DNA of 64,000 bases from contig NZ_CP032819.1 in the NCBI RefSeq assembly GCF_003991565.1, forward strand, positions 62,001-126,000. Direction: 5' to 3'. The stretch comes from Butyricimonas faecalis (GTDB lineage: Bacteria > Bacteroidota > Bacteroidia > Bacteroidales > Marinifilaceae). Below are positions 62,358-64,000 of the stretch, piece after piece. Below the pieces are notes generated by a model that was not told where the DNA came from, ran no database searches, and saw only the letters and a list, made by a program, of their open reading frames with translations. The translations under genes and the position numbers were made by a program. The number at the start of each line of letters is the position of its first letter. The stretch's first letter is position 1.

Positions 62358-64000
62358 TTAAAAATGAGTTTTAACGTGATAAAATTCTGTATCCCGTGGC
62401 ACGATGGTATCGTGGTAGATAAATAGTTGTTTCCCGTCCTTGTACAAAAAGGGATGTTCTTCTCTTCCGGCGGTTAGGTCTCGCAGCCAGTAGATGCGGT
62501 CAAGCGGCACGTTGTCAAATTGCAGGAAATTGTAGCGAGCCGATCGGATGCCCGCGTTTTTCCAGCCGTTATCCCAGTACATGAGTTGATAGGTATGACC
62601 CGCGACGATGTGGTTTTCCGCGTTTGCCGGGGCGTAGCGTATCTTTTTCACTTTCATGGGGCGTTTTAAGGGCATCAGGTCGATTTTTTCGTGTGAGGAG
62701 TATTGCATGCTGGCATAGTAGGCGTAGGTGTATCGTAGGCGACGGTATTTGCTGGTGTCGGCCTGTAATTTGCAATAGCGTATTTCTGTCCGCTCGCGGT
62801 CGGTTTCCCCGGGAGAGCGTACGGGGAGTGCCGTGGCCGGTTTCAAGGAATCTTCGGGTGTGTACTCGTCGGTGAGGAATTCCAGGAGTCCCATGTTGCT
62901 CCTGGGGAAGGAGTCGGGGGCCACGTACCGGTAGTAGCGGAATGGCCTGCACGTTTCCGGGGTTATTTCCTGCACGTTGAGGATGGGGGTGGTGGTGATC
63001 GTGCCGAGTAACACGGAGTCCTTGAAATCTTCCCGGTTGGCTGCTTCGAAACGTCCCCCGATCATCTGGCTTGCCCGGTATTTTAAAGCTTTTTTCTCCG
63101 GGTATTTGCGTTGCAAGAGGAGTTGTCCCCTTTTTTCCGGCTGTTCGGGTGAAACGGGTACGAGCGTGGCGGACGTGTAGAGCGTGTCGGGGGAGGTGAT
63201 GTAGAAGGGGGAGGCAAACGGGATGATGCTGTCGCCTTTCAGGTAGACGGGAAAATAGAGGACGTTATAAACCGCGTTTTTAAACCGGGCTTTCCGGTGT
63301 TGATGATCCACGGTTCCCCACGTGGCCGGGATAAGGCCTTGCGAGGCGTTGAACGTGTACAGGTAGACCAGGTTGTTGGATAGTTCTTTCCCTATCGGGA
63401 GTTGTACCGGGGTTACCCGGTAGTTCTCGTCGGTCACTTCCCGGATGCAGGGGGTGTCGAAATAGTCCGGCAGGGTTTCTCCTTCCGCTTTTAGCATGAA
63501 GGGACTGTCGTCTTGCGCGCCGAACGTGTTTCTGAAGAAGCTGGGAGAAGCGGAGGTTGAAGGTTCGCTGGCCGCGTGGTTCGTGGTTTGGTTGTATTTG
63601 GAACGTTTTCCGGTGCTGTCCAGCAGGGTACAGTGGAAATGTCTCCCGCTCTTTTCCCGGTAAGAAAGGTTACAATCGACGGCGGTCGGGATCCCGTAGG
63701 CCCTGAACACGTGACAAAAGTTATCCGCCATGGATATGCAGTCGTAGTTTTGTCCGATAAACATGTCATAGGTCCCCACGTGTTGTATTTGCCGGTAGTA
63801 GGGGAACATCTGATGGATGCCGTTTTTGTAAAGGTTGTAGCGATTGATGATTTTGGCATAGGTTTTCTCGTCGCTTTGGTCAAGGTGTTTACGGAACATA
63901 TCGTTTAACCTTTGCCCGTTTTCGTAAAAAGGATACCCGGTTACGGCCCGGTAGGGGAGGATCATTTCCTTGAATTGCTCGAACGTGAGGTAGGAGGCAT
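62358..64000 (-). CDS. Transglutaminase-like domain protein, 5' end beyond window
   Basis: The visible 547 residues run on past the right edge, in frame (...ASYLTFEQFKEM before the first visible Met at 63965), so the start lies outside. A transglutaminase-like core is near the visible N-terminus: QNYDCISMADNFCHVFRAYGIPTAVDCNLS (Cys about 75 from 63965), RHFHCTLLDSTGK (His). The Asp is expected soon after. The long remainder (about 150-535) is beta-rich with repeated blocks (LPVYLKGDSIIPFASPFYI, TPILNVQEITPETCRPFRYYRYVAPDS, NAGIRSARYNFLQFDNVPLDRIYWLRDLT), like discoidin-type sugar-binding modules. It is probably exported and acts on a surface polymer. Its substrate is unknown. Confidence 0.75.
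   Translation of the reverse strand, partial: ASYLTFEQFKEMILPYRAVTGYPFYENGQRLNDMFRKHLDQSDEKTYAKIINRYNLYKNGIHQMFPYYRQIQHVGTYDMFIGQNYDCISMADNFCHVFRAYGIPTAVDCNLSYREKSGRHFHCTLLDSTGKRSKYNQTTNHAASEPSTSASPSFFRNTFGAQDDSPFMLKAEGETLPDYFDTPCIREVTDENYRVTPVQLPIGKELSNNLVYLYTFNASQGLIPATWGTVDHQHRKARFKNAVYNVLYFPVYLKGDSIIPFASPFYITSPDTLYTSATLVPVSPEQPEKRGQLLLQRKYPEKKALKYRASQMIGGRFEAANREDFKDSVLLGTITTTPILNVQEITPETCRPFRYYRYVAPDSFPRSNMGLLEFLTDEYTPEDSLKPATALPVRSPGETDRERTEIRYCKLQADTSKYRRLRYTYAYYASMQYSSHEKIDLMPLKRPMKVKKIRYAPANAENHIVAGHTYQLMYWDNGWKNAGIRSARYNFLQFDNVPLDRIYWLRDLTAGREEHPFLYKDGKQLFIYHDTIVPRDTEFYHVKTHF

Overview
The window is chromosomal DNA of a gut-type Bacteroidetes, most likely family Odoribacteraceae (Butyricimonas/Odoribacter-like). 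I infer this from the general look of the 16S gene, promoters of the TTTG-N19-21-TAnnTTTG type, SusC/SusD pairs, an ECF sigma factor with a FecR anti-sigma factor, many lipoproteins with short lipoboxes, and NVEALA, DUF5128-type propeller and DUF6266-type proteins. No search was run, so the genus is an inference.

Layout. 1-1.3 kb: end of an RND efflux operon (minus). 1.5-1.9 kb: fluoride channel CrcB. 2.0-15.6 kb: one nutrient-uptake locus on the plus strand: ECF sigma factor, frameshifted FecR, SusC with an STN domain, SusD, a metallohydrolase-like lipoprotein without HExxH, an Ig-like lipoprotein, and three TlpA/thioredoxin-type lipoproteins, the first split at a G7 tract. 15.65-15.80 kb: a 150-bp element with perfect 18-bp inverted ends. 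15.8-21.5 kb: housekeeping and envelope genes (M3 peptidase, two calycin-like proteins, LolA, EamA transporter, diadenylate cyclase CdaA). 21.6-27.3 kb: an rRNA operon (16S-23S-5S) with two tandem promoters and no tRNA in the spacer. 27.4-28.3 kb: ftsY.

28.39-36.96 kb: an 8.57-kb integrative element inserted in the 5' end of a low-molecular-weight protein tyrosine phosphatase gene. It is bounded by 20-bp direct repeats. It carries two tyrosine recombinases, a DUF2693-like protein, small orphan proteins, a dead IS630 fragment, membrane and lipoprotein cargo, a NUMOD3 protein, and a divergent protein with the three palm motifs of family A DNA polymerases. The phosphatase reading frame is rebuilt at the right junction, and a 13-codon mimic of its start remains at the left junction.

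37.5-46.3 kb (minus): a DUF5684-like membrane protein, signal peptidase I, and an efflux operon with two consecutive RND permeases behind one membrane fusion protein. 46.3-57.9 kb (minus): the most unusual region. It holds eight 6-bladed beta-propeller lipoproteins, two membrane-anchored thioredoxin-fold proteins and one NVEALA secreted peptide with four cysteines. A shared upstream element stands before four transcription units, including the neighbouring RND operon. The region shows tandem duplication, gene conversion and gene-end debris.

57.9-61.9 kb (minus): remnant of an AlbA_2/Schlafen-type gene, then a compact holin/amidase cassette with two DUF6266-like proteins, an HTH protein and an RteC-like protein, but no phage structural genes. 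62.4-64 kb: a large transglutaminase-like protein running off the window.
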